Shown here: positions 16,776 to 28,325 of the stretch, piece by piece
Layout of the letters: every line of letters begins with the position of its first letter
Numbering within the stretch: position 1 is the first letter of the stretch
Translations under genes and position numbers: made by a program
DNA from: Chamaecrista fasciculata
Lineage: Eukaryota; Streptophyta; Magnoliopsida; Fabales; Fabaceae
NCBI GenBank assembly: GCA_003254925.1
Contig: QANZ01027320.1
Location: forward strand, 351,016-415,015
DNA length: 64,000 nucleotides
Direction: 5' to 3'
Notes under the pieces: generated by a model
The model's input: only the letters and a program-made list of their open reading frames with translations
The model's database searches: none
Told to the model about the DNA's origin: nothing

Positions 16776-19700
16776 ATGAACAAAGAAAATGGCTTAGTCA
16801 TTTTGTTAGTTCTACTACAATTCTGCTTCTTCTGGTTTTGCCTAGCTTCTGATACCATAACCATTGGCAAACCTATACATGATGGTGACCTTGTGATTTC
16901 CAAAGCACAAAAATTTGCTCTTGGATTTTTCAGTCCAGGCAGCTCCCACAAACGATACTTGGGAATTTGGTTCAACAATTTGCCAATTAAAACAGTTGTT
17001 TGGGTTGCAAACAGAGATGACCCTATCAATGACACTTCTGGAGTTCTTTCCATCAACCCAAATGGTAATAATAACCTTGAACTCAATCACAAGCGTAGCA
17101 ACATCCCCATATGGTCTACAAATGTTTCTGTCACAATCTCCCCAAATACTACACTTGTAGCTCAATTATCAGACATAGGAAACCTTGTACTTACTCAGAA
17201 TGACTCCAAAACTGTGATATGGCAAAGCTTTGATCATCCCACAGACACACAGCTTCCATATGCAAAAGTGGGAGTCAACAAAAGAACTGGACAGAGCCTG
17301 TTTTTGCAATCATGGAAGACGTCGGATGATCCTGGATCAGGAAGCTTCGTAGGTAGGTACAACACCAGTGGAAAATCTCAATTGATCTTGTACAACAATA
17401 ATCTTCCATGGTGGCGAGAAGGATCCTTCAATGGAGAAATATTTGTGGGTACACCCTATATGAAGCAATCTACGGTGATGAACACTCTCAATGCTTCTGT
17501 TGTAGATGATGATAATGAGGTTTCTTTTTCATATTATGCCTATAACCAGTCCACGATTTCTAGAGTGGTACTAGATGAATCAGGACAAATGCAAATATTA
17601 GTGTGGGATCACCAGATGAATCAATGGAATCGATACTGGTCAGCCCCAACAGTACAATGTGACATCTATGGAACCTGTGGGTCCAACAGTAAGTGTGACC
17701 CTTTGAGCTATGAAAACTTCCAGTGTTCTTGCCTACCTGGATTTGAACCCAAAAACCCAGATAATTGGTACCAGAATAAGGATGCATCAGAAGGATGTGT
17801 TAGGAAGAATGATGGGCAATATTCCATATGTGGGAGTGGGGAAGGATTTGTTAAAGTTGAAAGTGTCAAGATTCCTGATACATCTGTTGCAAAAGCCAAC
17901 ATGGGATTGAGCTTGGAAGAATGTGAAAAAGAGTGTTTGAGAGATTGTTCATGCACTGCCTATGCAGTTGCTGATGTTAGGAATGGTGGAAGTGGGTGCT
18001 TAGCATGGTATGGGACTCTAATGGATACACAAGTGTTAAGTGATCAAGGCCAAGATTTATATGTCCGTGTTGATGCTATTGAACTAGGTTTGTCATACAT
18101 ATCTCTCTCTATATATGTATAGTAGATATTCTTAAGATCTCATAAATTTTGCCATCATCATATAAAGTATAGACATATACATACACAGATCTCAGAGTGA
18201 CCTATTTATTTTCCATTTCATGCCTTCATGGATGTTCTCCTTTGTTTTGTCCTTGTTCATTTTTTGTTAGTTTTAACATTTTCCTTCTGGACTTTCTCAG
18301 CAAATTACACCAGAAAATCAAAAGGAACATTACTTTCTAAGCATGGGATAGTGGCAAGTGTAATAGCTCCTACAACAGCTGCAATCGCTCTTCTAATTGG
18401 CTTTATTGCATATTGTTTATGGAAGAGGAAAAGAAAAGGTGGTTTAGTTTTCTGTCGTTTTTCCAACAGATCACAAGTCTTTTAGCTCTTTATTGTTTGC
18501 CTAATCATAACTATTTGATTTATCCAGATAGAATGACCCACGAACAATTAAATCAAGAATCCCTGACAGAGGAGGAGAATGATGGAAATAAAGGACAACC
18601 AATTTTACCATTCTTCAACATCAAAACCATTATGGCTTCTACAAACAATTTCAATAGTGAAAATGAGCTTGGGCAAGGAGGATTTGGCTCTGTCTACAAG
18701 GTATGCGAAATCTTTAAGAACCCAATTTTTCTTTTTTCAGTTTTCCACATGTATCTTCCATGGGAAGTAATCATGTTCGACACACTGTCGGGCACTAAAT
18801 GTGAACATCTCCAGCGAGTATTCGAATCTGGTTTTACTACTTTGTGAAAGACTAACACCTTCAATGAGTTTCAATCACCGATGGTTTAAGAACTCAATTT
18901 GTATCACTATATCCACACTTTATTTCTTGTGTAATGTGATAATACTAGTGCAGGTAATGTTACATATACTAGTATAATTGAGGTTAAAGTTTTCTTTTGT
19001 GTTCAGGGCATATTAGGTAATGGACAGGAGATAGCAGTGAAAAGATTGTCTAAAAGTTCACGACAGGGCACCCAAGAGTTCAAGAATGAAATTAGACTAA
19101 TAGCAAAACTCCAACACAAAAATCTTGTGAGATTGCTTGGTTGCTGCATTCATAAAAAGGAAAGAATGTTAATCTATGAGTACCTTCCCAACAAAAGCTT
19201 GGACTTCGTTATATTTGGTAGGATCTCCCCTCTCCCTTTTGCTCCAAATCATTAAGTTTTCAGAGATCATATATAATCAAAATTTCAAAGTTTAAAATGG
19301 AAGCATCATTTTCTATTGTCAAACTCTGAATAAACTTATGGTTTTTGAGATTTTGTCATATTAATTCATGCCTAATCAAGCAAATTTCAAAGTCTTCGGA
19401 TGAATCAATTCCTAATTATTTCAAAATGTAAGATCCTTCTTTGTTTAATTGCAGATATAGCCCAGAGGTCACTATTAGATTGGGATAAACGTTTCCATAT
19501 TATTAATGGAATTGCTCGAGGTATTCATTATCTTCACCATGATTCACGGCTGAAAATAATTCATAGAGATATTAAAGCTAGCAATATTCTCTTAGATGCA
19601 GCAATGAATCCCAAAATATCAGATTTTGGAATGGCCCGAATATTTGGAGAGGATCAAATCCAAGTAAGAACAAGAAGAGTGGTTGGGACTTTGTAAGTTG

Positions 19701-20944
19701 GCCAAACACTTTACAGCAATTGAATTTTTCCTAGATTAATTAGAAAGATTAACCAATAGACTGGCATACTATCATATTCTCAGTATATTTTCTGGTATTC
19801 AAAATATTATAATATATAGGTATTTAAGATGGTTTCTTTTATTAGAAAATAGATGACGACATATAGCATATCTAACATTTATATGCTCGAAATGACAATA
19901 ATAATATTAGCTTCATATATTTTAAGTTAAAATACAAAAAGAAAAATGACATCTAAGTTATGCAGTTTACCACCCTTAACTTTAAGAATCAAACAAAAGA
20001 ACTCTTAAATCTTTCAATTTTGAGCAATATACTACTCAAACTTACAATTTTGAATAATATACCCCTTGATTTTGTTAACAAATAAATTCAGATTAAAATA
20101 TTGACAAAGGAGACATATCACGCAGCTGAAAGTTTGGGAGTCCTTTGTAACGTTTAAAGTTGAGGGGATAAAATTGCAGAACTCATTTAAGTTGAGGGAG
20201 TTCTTTGCATTTTATCCTATGTTTTATAAACCTGGGGAAAAAAAAGTCAATAATCAAGTAAGGCATCCTTACGGCTTTAGCTCTCTTTAATTGGTTATCA
20301 TATGTCCCCTAATAATATATTTTGGATGAAACTAGCCTCTTATATATCAATGTATCAAAAATAGGCTTCTTGAATGCCTATTAACATCAACACTTGAAAA
20401 ATGAAGAAGATAAATAGATAATACACAAAATGCCTCTTAGTTAGCATTGCTGATTATACTATAACTATATATATTTGGGTTATTGCAGTGGTTATATGGC
20501 TCCAGAATATGCAATGGAAGGACGTTATTCAACAAAGTCTGATGTTTTCAGTTTTGGAGTCTTAATATTAGAAATTACTAGTATGAGACCCGTGCGTTCG
20601 CACGGGTTTTTTCTTGACAATTTATGTAATTAGGAATCCTCATAACTTAACTTGAAAATTAACAAATAAAATCATAAAATCCTGACAATTTATACAATTT
20701 TACAATAGTAGCAACACATCAATATATAGCGTAATATGAAAATTCTTGACAAAAAATCCAATCTCCCGTTCATAATAAATAATACTACTCTCAAGCATCT
20801 GCCAAAGTCTCCCATTTCAAAAAACTTTTGGCTATATTATAAATGTGCATGTTTGTGTTTTTTGCTTAATGCCTCATTGACAATGAGTTCTTTTAAGGTT
20901 TCTTTTGAAAAAGAAAAATATGACATTGACACATACACAATCTG

Positions 20945-21047
20945 AATCAGAGTAAGGAATTTGGTCTGTCAACATCTCCAACACTGTGCACCCTAGACTC
21001 CATATATTTGCAGGAAGCCCATAACCTTAATTCTTTCCTTGCACAAC
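20945..21047 (-). pseudogene. captured exon of an MEKK1-type MAP3 kinase
   Basis: The minus-strand translation contains GYGLPANIWSLGCTVLEML then TDQIPYS, preceded by VVQGKN and a stop where the family has a Gln codon. This is the kinase subdomain IX region of plant MEKK1-like MAPKKKs. A CAG acceptor precedes it (21050-21048), so it was captured as genomic DNA with intron edges. It is broken (stop codon, no other domain) and is Helitron cargo. Confidence 0.75.
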
Positions 21048-21678
21048 CTGCATGTTCCAGCTTAATAATTAATACTTATGATCATTAATAAAACATGCCA
21101 CGGAGTGATATCTAGCAAGTTCAAGGTCTACAGTTTCAGAGACAAAGGGATGTTTATTTTCATTTGTGAAATTGCAATGATTTTCTGTAAGAAAAATGCA
21201 CCACTGCCACACCATTATCATTGATTCATTACACTTGTATATACTATTCATCAGACAAATTTGAAGTTGAGCTAGAGATAAAAGCAATTATAACTTTCTA
21301 TAACAACATTAAGTCAAAACCATAAGAAATTACCAGTCTAAAAGGCAAGAGACATTTGTATCATGATATTTCTTCAAATATATATATATATATATATATA
21401 TTAACTCATACCAAGCATATCAAATAATTCATTAGATATAAGAAATACATGTATTTTCAAGATTAATTACTTCAAATCAAGTAGTGCAAAGGATGCAATT
21501 ATTATCAAAAGGCTGCGAGAATGAAATTCAAGGATGGCAATTTCCTTTGTACATGGCCACACAGAAGCATCAATGATACCTATAGAAAGCTGATACCTAT
21601 AAGATAAATTGGTATAATACCATCAGATAATTTTGACTAAGCCTCAATTCATTTTATTTTTATACATATAAACACTAA

Positions 21679-21840
21679 NNNNNNNNNNNNNNNNNNNNNN
21701 NNNNNNNNNNNNNNNNNNNNNNNNNNNNNNNNNNNNNNNNNNNNNNNNNNNNNNNNNNNNNNNNNNNNNNNNNNNNNNNNNNNNNNNNNNNNNNNNNNNN
21801 NNNNNNNNNNNNNNNNNNNNNNNNNNNNNNNNNNNNNNNN
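21679..21840. other. assembly gap (run of N)
   Basis: 162 unknown bases inside the outer Helitron. Single Ns also occur at 23450 and 39454. The insert's true length is therefore uncertain. Confidence 0.99.
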
Positions 21841-22070
21841 ATCCTCCGCTGGATTTTAGTCCTCTCGCACCCTCTCCACTTTCATTTTCCCACTTCACGC
21901 TTCATTTTCCCAGATCTCAGTTTCATTACTTCACTTCACTTTCAGCCGTCACATTTTAGGGTTTTAATTTGCTCTGCCGTCGTCAGTCACACTTTAGGGT
22001 TTTCGAGTTGGCGTCTCCGTCTTCGTGGCTGGTGTCTCCATCGTTCACATTGAGCTTCCTTCTCATATCA

Positions 22071-22291
22071 TGTTCAAAATTGGTCTCATATCTTTACAAA
22101 AAGGTTACAGATTGTAGGACTAATAGTGAAACTTTTTGTAAAATATGAGATCAAATCTACAAAAAAAAAAGATGTGGAATCAGTTCTGCGCATCTAACCA
22201 AAGATATAGGACCAAAAGTACAACAAAAAAACATACGAGACCAAATTGAGATCTGAACAAAAGATATAAGACTAAAAATACATTTTGAACA
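22071..22291. mobile_element. small inverted-repeat element inside the outer Helitron
   Basis: Ends read GTTCAAAATTGG and ACATTTTGAAC with palindromic 'ggtctcatatcttt' tracts inside, like the other MULE-type MITEs in this window. No target duplication could be set. Upstream, 21841-22070 looks like captured 5' leader DNA (pyrimidine-rich, repeated TTTAGGGTTTT) without an identifiable gene. Confidence 0.45.
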
Positions 22292-23105
22292 CAAACATAT
22301 ATATATATTTGTATTGGTCGGTTTTGTAAATATTGTTTTAATAATTTTTGAAATATAACTAAACTATAGTAATATTAAAAAACAAATGGTTATATTTTAA
22401 CAAATAATAAAATGGTAGTTATTTTTTAAAAAATATTTTTTGTTAATTTTATATTTTCCTTAATATTTTTAATTGATAAATTTTTTTAAAAGACTGACTG
22501 CTATAATCGACAGATCAGGAAAAAAAAGGTCATATATTACATAATCATCGTGTCAACTATCAAATTTAATATTTTGGCAGCTTCTTATAATCCACTAACA
22601 TGCATAAACGTCGATAATGTTCAATTCGTTGATTTGCTCATCATTTGTGATAATCAATCACTCGAACATTCACTGAAAAAATACAAATATTCATTTGCCA
22701 GATGTCCCATACCTAGCTTGACCACTTGCAAGCACACATTATTTTATATATATACTAGTATGAGACCCGTGCGTTCGCACGGGTTTTTCCTTTTCATCAC
22801 ATCTTTCTAGACATATAACATCCTAATTACCTTCGGAGAATTGACCTATTTCATCAAAATTTTTGCTCTGTCATCAAAGAGGCTATTACAAAACTGGTAA
22901 AGGCATTAAAATTACACGTGCCTATTTATAATGCTCTTCCCATACTATTGGTACTTCAGCAGTTCTAAACACCTAATTATTGTAATCATAGTAAGAGCTA
23001 AATAATTTATAACTTGTCCTGGATGGTAAATGAGAGAAAGCTTCAGTAGTATGCAATAGCATGATATTGGATGTTTATTAGTCCATGAAACTAAACGATC
23101 CTTAC

Positions 23106-25576
23106 AAAATGTTGCTTTTCTCGAAGCCCAAGATCATCAATCAAAGCTTTAACCTCCACTTCAATCTCAGTCTGCACCAAATGAACAAAATTTAGAGCAA
23201 ACATCATTCAACAATAATTGTTTCCCGTTTACAGCAACAACTTCTATTAGTGGCATGTGATCCATAATTTTGTGGCGAACCACACAACTACATCCTTAAT
23301 TTTTTTTAGTCCACTGGGTGAAGATTAGAACCTGACAACAATAGCATACATAAATTCTAATAGACGTATGATCTTAAATTATAATAATGCAGCAGAACAA
23401 AATTAAGTAATGCAAAAATGAGTTTATGGGAGAGATTCAAGTAAAAACANATGTTTGTATCACATATAACCAAATGCTCAATCATGCAAAATCATCACTA
23501 TAAATCACGCAGGTGAGGGATTTTTGACAGAATACTGACTTAATCAGAGGAGAAATAAGAAATATAAAAGAAAACATACACAACTAAAAGAACATACAAA
23601 ACTAAAAGAACTTGATGCAGTTTTTAAAACACAGAAACATGTTTGTATCACATATAACCAAATGCTCAATCATGCAAGATCATCACTATAAATCATGCAG
23701 GTGAGGGATTTTTGGCTACTAAAATGGAAAGTAAATATTCGAATTCTAAAAAAAATAAATCTACTTAGCCCCTTAGAATCTGTAGGAGTTGAAGTTGTGT
23801 AATTGAATGACTGAAGCGAAAGAACTTGGACAGTGAAAAGGTTCGTGACTATCCATTAATTCACCTGGAAATCTAAAGCTAATGGAATAAGGTGCCAAAC
23901 ATTCATCTAAATAGAACAACTGATCATTTGATTATATTCTATATGAATAAAATAGGCCTTTAAAAGATACTGCAATCCTATTTTTTTTTAAAGAGTTCAT
24001 TTTTTTGTCATGGCCTGACTCAATTAGGATTATTTTTGACAATGAAATCTCTTTGGAGATCAATATGACAGATAGCTACTCTTGAGATTAAGAAATAATG
24101 TTAAAGTAATAATAGAAGTATATTAAGGAATGAACTTGCATATGAAATTATTCACAATTGTAAAAAGAAGCATACCTTTCTGTGAGGTAGATCCCCTCCT
24201 GCAGTTATACCTGAAACATCACAGAAAAAAAAAATTGAAGGACCTCAGTATGAAAAAAATGGGGGAGAAACTTTAATAAACAATGATCAAAGCAATCCAA
24301 AAAGCAATTACCATATCATAATCTCAACAGCCATTCATATTACTATTAAAGACTTTAAATTAAACATTTTGGAATCAGAGGCAAAAAGATCAGAAGAAAG
24401 TGAAGGAAAATGGAAAAAAGAAGCTTACTCTATACCATTTAAGCAAAATGTTATGCTTACCTTCCCCCAATTTCAGTTCAAAAAACAAATGCCACAGTAT
24501 GATTTTCTATATAGTTAAAAGTATGTCAAATGGATGCCAAATATGATTCTAAATGCCCATTACAGGTGAAATTCAGCTTACCTTCCTCTCAGCTACTGAC
24601 TTTAGCTTACTCCAAAAAGCATCTGTTGATATGAATTCACTAAAGCATTAAGTTCTAAAGTTCAATAAACTTTATGACAGCAAAAATTGGTCAAAACAAA
24701 TTCGCTTTTCAAATCCTGACGTATTCAATTCATTAAAACTGATATGTGCATGCATATAGTTGAAATCAAAATAAATAGTCTTCTTACCTTTATCATCAGA
24801 AATATAATCTAAAATCTAATCTAAATTCATCCTTTATTCTCTGCAAAAAGACAAATTCATGTTTAGAACACTGATAAAAGGTTTGTTGATTAAATTACTG
24901 ATAGAAAAAGCTAAACTTAACACTGATAAGCAATACAAATGTTATTTTTTTTGTCTTATTTTTTCTTTTGTCAGTGTTTTATCATTGTTTCAATGACAAT
25001 TATGTGAAGAACCAAAACATCAATGTACATAGTTAAGCTTCCTTTATCCAACTAAGTCGCCCAGGTTCGGTGCCAGGCCCTAGTTCGTTTTTTTCTTAAA
25101 ATTTATTGACGAAACAGTGATCTAGCACAATTCAGCAGAAATCACCATTCACAAATTCACAGAAAAAATCACCATCCAAAAATTCAAACAGCAAAAATCA
25201 CAGAAAAAATCACAAATTCACAGCTTGAGAAAAACGCAGAGTAGAGGGTCACCGGAAATGTTGTTGGCGGAGGCAATTTGAGCAAGAGCAACCGTCGGCT
25301 GAGACCTGAGATGAAGAAGAAGATCTGGGTTCGTCGATTGTGAGATGAAGAAGAAGAAATCCTGGAAATCAGCGCTGGAGTTCCGTAACGGCGTGCTCGA
25401 AATCATAGACGACGGTCTGTGAGCGTGGGATTGTAGAGATGGGAAATTTGGTCTGGAAGATTGGAAAAACCGTAGCTGACAAAACGCAAAGAAAATGCAG
25501 ATCGGAAGAGATGAGAAGTGGCGGTAAGAAAATGGCGGAGAGATTGACATACCTGGAGCAAGCGGCGGCGGATCAT
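23106..25576 (-). pseudogene. captured fragments of an unidentified gene in the inner Helitron
   Basis: On the minus strand, a pyrimidine-rich leader with AAACCCTAACTACACC precedes ATG at 25576 and an 8-codon first exon (MIRRRLLQ, 25576-25553) with a GTATGT donor. Further exon-like blocks with good splice edges are 24622-24582 (AFWSKLKSVAERK), 24210-24176 (ITAGGDLPHRK) and 23171-23106 (TEIEVEVKALIDDLGLREKQ). Blocks two and three agree in phase; the first two do not, so an exon is missing or decayed. I do not recognise the source gene. It is interpreted as Helitron-captured cargo, not a working gene. Confidence 0.55.
23451..23716. repeat. direct repeat of about 78 bp within the inner Helitron
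   Basis: The block starting ATGTTTGTATCACATATAAC at 23451 recurs at 23639 with a few substitutions, ending GTGAGGGATTTTTG both times. This is an internal duplication of an intron-like segment, with no coding. Confidence 0.8.
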
Positions 25577-26609
25577 GGTGTAGTTAGGGTTTAAGGGAGA
25601 GAGAAGAGGAAGGTTGGTGAGAAAGATGAGATATGGGTCGGAGACGGAGAATGGGTCGGAGAAGATGGAGAATGGGTGGTTTGTGGTTGAGAGAAGAGGA
25701 AGGTCGGGTGTGGCCTGTGAAATTTGATGAATTTGGATTGGGTATTGTGAAATTTGAAATTTAAAATTGAAAAAAAAATTGGAGATTGAATGTTTGAAGT
25801 TTGAAATTTGAATTGAGAGATGATTGAAGTTTGAGATATGAGATGAGATTTGGAGGGAGACATGCGAGGTGGCTGAGATGGAGTTTTTTTTTTGTTTAAA
25901 AAGCAAAAAAATGGAGAAGCAATTTTTCAGGGACACGTGTCATTTTCTTGGCAGCAAGTGGGAAAATAATAGTGGGCCAACATGCAAGGAAAATCCGACA
26001 CATGGCAAAAGCAAAACATTGTTTTGTATAGATTAGTAGATTAGTAGATAGTAGATTAGTGGCAAGAGAAACACAGATCGGGAAGAGGGAAGGAGATCCA
26101 TCAATTTGATTGGACATGTAAGAACAAAATGCACTAAAAATTGAAAAAAAAAACTTATTTATACTAGACCTATTAAGTCACATGACTTTAATTAACTTTT
26201 AATATTATTTCCACACCAATATTCTCTTTAAATCACTTTAGCAGCTCCTCTTGGATCTAATATTTCATTGTTAACTTTAATTTACTTATTACTACTATTT
26301 TTGTAGGTATGGGACTTGTGGAGAGATGGAAAGGCCTTAGAAATAGTGGACTCAACACTTGGTCAATCATTTCCTGTTGAGGAAGTTGTGAGGTGTATCC
26401 AAATCGGACTGCTATGTGTGCAAGAAAGTGCCCTCAATCGACCATCCATGTTACAAGTTATTTTCATGCTTGGCAATGAAACAAATCTTCCCTCTCCCCA
26501 AAAGCCAGCATTTGTATTAAATTCCAACATAAATTCTCCAGATTCATTACCATCTGGTATAGAAACTTCACTAAACGAGGTTACAGCTACTACAATCAGT
26601 GCTCGGTGA

Positions 26610-27827
26610 GGGTGATTGCTAAGCGAAAGACTTGAGCCATATATAATTATTGTGAATACTAAATATAGTTTATGGTTGACTGAAAAACTAGAAGCTATTG
26701 TGGGTCATAAAAATTACTAAATATAGGATGCAATAACATTGAATTTCATTACTAGTCGGCTACCAGATCAGATGTCTTAGGGACAAAAAGAAAGAAGCTT
26801 ATTTCAAATAAAAATCATCTTAGGCATAGAACAAAGAGGCAATTGTATTACATTGCAACGATTGTCATAATAATATGGACAGAAGTTGAGTCATTTCTTT
26901 CTATTAATGAATTTTTAACTCTAGTAAACAGCTTCAAACTCCATCCACATCTATTGTTTATGTTCTTAATAGATAATCCTCCTATTTTTGTCATGGTATA
27001 TGAGAATTGTTAGCCAAGATGTGGCATCAATTGTCCCATAGCGGAGGCCGGGTGTGGAGCCAAGTCATAGTCGAACCATGGCACTTGGCATCTGCTCTAC
27101 TGTGGGTTAAGGAAATAGAATTGCGCATTTGCTAACAGCTATAGCTTTTGGCCTAGTGGTAAGTGCTTGATCCTAACAAGAACAGTAACAGATCTCTCAA
27201 ACTTGCTTCACATTTTCCAAATGCACACTAATGAGGACGAAAATCTTAAATGCCATCTTTTTATATTTGATAAAAAGAATATTTTAAGATGCAAAAGTTT
27301 GTATACTTGTATCATTGTGTGTAACTGTATGGTAGCCTATTTTTCAATGACACAGAACACCCACAAGTCACAACCAGAAAGCATACCAATAACGGAAATC
27401 AAAGCAGAAAGATCATACACAAGTTCAATTCAAAAATCACAATTAGCAATGATTCAACCTCTTCCCTTAGGTACACTGTTCACTAAAACAGAGCATTGAT
27501 TCAATTTTAACATACCCCAAATAAACAAACAAGCGATTTAATTTATCTGCACCCACAATTCTCAATCACCACGATTCAACCTACCCCAAACAAGCATACA
27601 GGTGATTGTGGTGGCTCTTGAAGATAGCAGTAAAGAAGAAAAATCAAAGAGGTAGCAGCAAAGAAGAACCTCAATGAATTAAGAGCGAAGAGGTTAACTG
27701 AAGAGGAAATGGAGGATTTAAAGGGAGAAAAACCTCAGTGTTGTCTCTCGCCCTCGTCCGTTGCTTGTGCCTCTCGTTGCAATTCGCGAGAAAGAAAAAT
27801 GTATCAGACTTGGGAAGAATAATAATA
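26610..27827. other. 3' flank of the kinase cluster and spacer
   Basis: Holds a solo TRIM LTR (27008-27178). The segment 27480-27800 is purine-rich then pyrimidine-rich and may be old leader DNA, but no gene can be supported. Confidence 0.4.
27008..27178 (+). mobile_element. solo LTR of the TRIM family
   Basis: 171 bp beginning TGTTAGCCAAG and ending GATCCTAACA, i.e. TG..CA ends with a short inverted repeat. It matches the complement of the two LTRs at 30939 and 31720. The flanking 5-mers AGAAT / AGAAC differ at one base, consistent with an old target duplication. Confidence 0.75.
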
Positions 27828-28316
27828 GGCCAAAGTCCTATTTTGGTCCCTCATGTTTGCTCAAACTTCTGTTTTGGTCCTTCAAGTTTTTTCGGTTCCA
27901 TTTTGGTTCCTCATGTTTGCTCAAAGTTTCGTTTTGGTTTCTCAAGTTTCCAAAAAGTTCCACCGTTAGTCTCTAATTTTTTTCCATCCACTTTTTCCGT
28001 TAAAAAAACTAACTTTCATCTCTCAACAATTTTGCTCTTTTGCATTAAGGTCCTTCTCTTTTGTAAAAGAGCAAAATTGTTAAGAGATAAAAGTTAGTGT
28101 TTTCCCTTTTTTTTAATAGAAAAAGTGGATGGAAAAGAGTGAGAAACTAATGGTGGAACTTTTTAGAAACTTGAGGGATCAAAATAGAACGAAAAAAATT
28201 TGAGGGACCATAACGGAACTTTAAGCAAATATGAGGAATCAAAACGGAACCAAAAAAACTTGAGAGACCAAAACAAAACGTTGAATAAACTGAGAGACCA
28301 AAATAGAACTTCGGTC
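27828..28316. mobile_element. MULE-type MITE, 9-bp target duplication
   Basis: 489 bp with ends GGCCAAAGTCC and ACTTCGGTC and inverted 'ttttggtccctcatgtttgc' tracts. Perfect flanking ATAATAATA at 27819-27827 and 28317-28325. Same family as 3746-4503. Confidence 0.82.
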
Positions 28317-28325
28317 ATAATAATA

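Larger units (their letters stand above)
22755..26040 (-). mobile_element. inner Helitron nested in the outer one
   Basis: A second copy of the same 3' terminus (CTAG 22755-22758, hairpin 22765-22784) lies inside the outer element, followed by different internal sequence. A matching 5' end, TCTACTAATCTATAC on the minus strand, ends at 26040 directly before a T, while the base before 22755 is A. These junctions satisfy A/T insertion. Removing 22755-26040 gives the outer element a 5' end of TCTACTATCTACTAA followed by TATATATATAAAA. Size 3,286 bp. It carries exon-like fragments of an unidentified gene. Confidence 0.7.
20578..26055 (-). mobile_element. outer Helitron (non-autonomous), inserted in a kinase exon
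   Basis: Read on the minus strand, the 3' end has a GC-rich hairpin (ACCCGTGCG / CGCACGGGT, 20588-20607), six bases, then CTAG at 20581-20578 next to a host T. The 5' end at 26055 begins TCTACTATCTACTAA next to a host A. Both fit Helitron rules: 5' TC, 3' hairpin plus CTRR, insertion between A and T, no target duplication. I see no Rep/helicase coding. A second Helitron appears nested within it; the outer element itself would be 20578-22754 plus 26041-26055, about 2.2 kb. It carries a kinase gene fragment at 20945-21047 and a run of Ns. Confidence 0.85.
16776..26609 (+). pseudogene. RKS1-like G-type lectin S-receptor-like kinase, interrupted in exon 6 by Helitron DNA
   Basis: Exons: 16776-18087, 18301-18438, 18528-18700, 19007-19217, 19455-19692, exon 6 split as 20489-20577 plus 26056-26117, and 26307-26609. 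Exon 1 encodes a signal peptide (start MNKENGLVILLVLL), lectin domain (FALGFFSP, VVWVANRDD), S-locus region, EGF-like part (CGSNSKCDPL, CSCLPGFEPK) and PAN segment, followed by a membrane helix and a kinase with [23 protein letters not shown] and DFG. Exon 6 stops after LEI at 20577 and resumes at 26056 with SGKRNTDRE. Taking out 20578-26055 leaves GAA ATT A/TT AGT, reading EIISGK, and a 151-nt exon in frame with both neighbours. All other exons are intact, so the insertion is the only visible lesion. As it stands the kinase lacks subdomains IX-XI unless the insert is spliced out. Confidence 0.9.

Noticed and set aside
25218..25936. Overlapping minus-strand ORFs of 90-177 codons
   Set aside because: They are Ser/Phe/Ile-rich readings of a pyrimidine-rich leader in the inner Helitron. 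Only the short MIRRRLLQ exon looks genuine.
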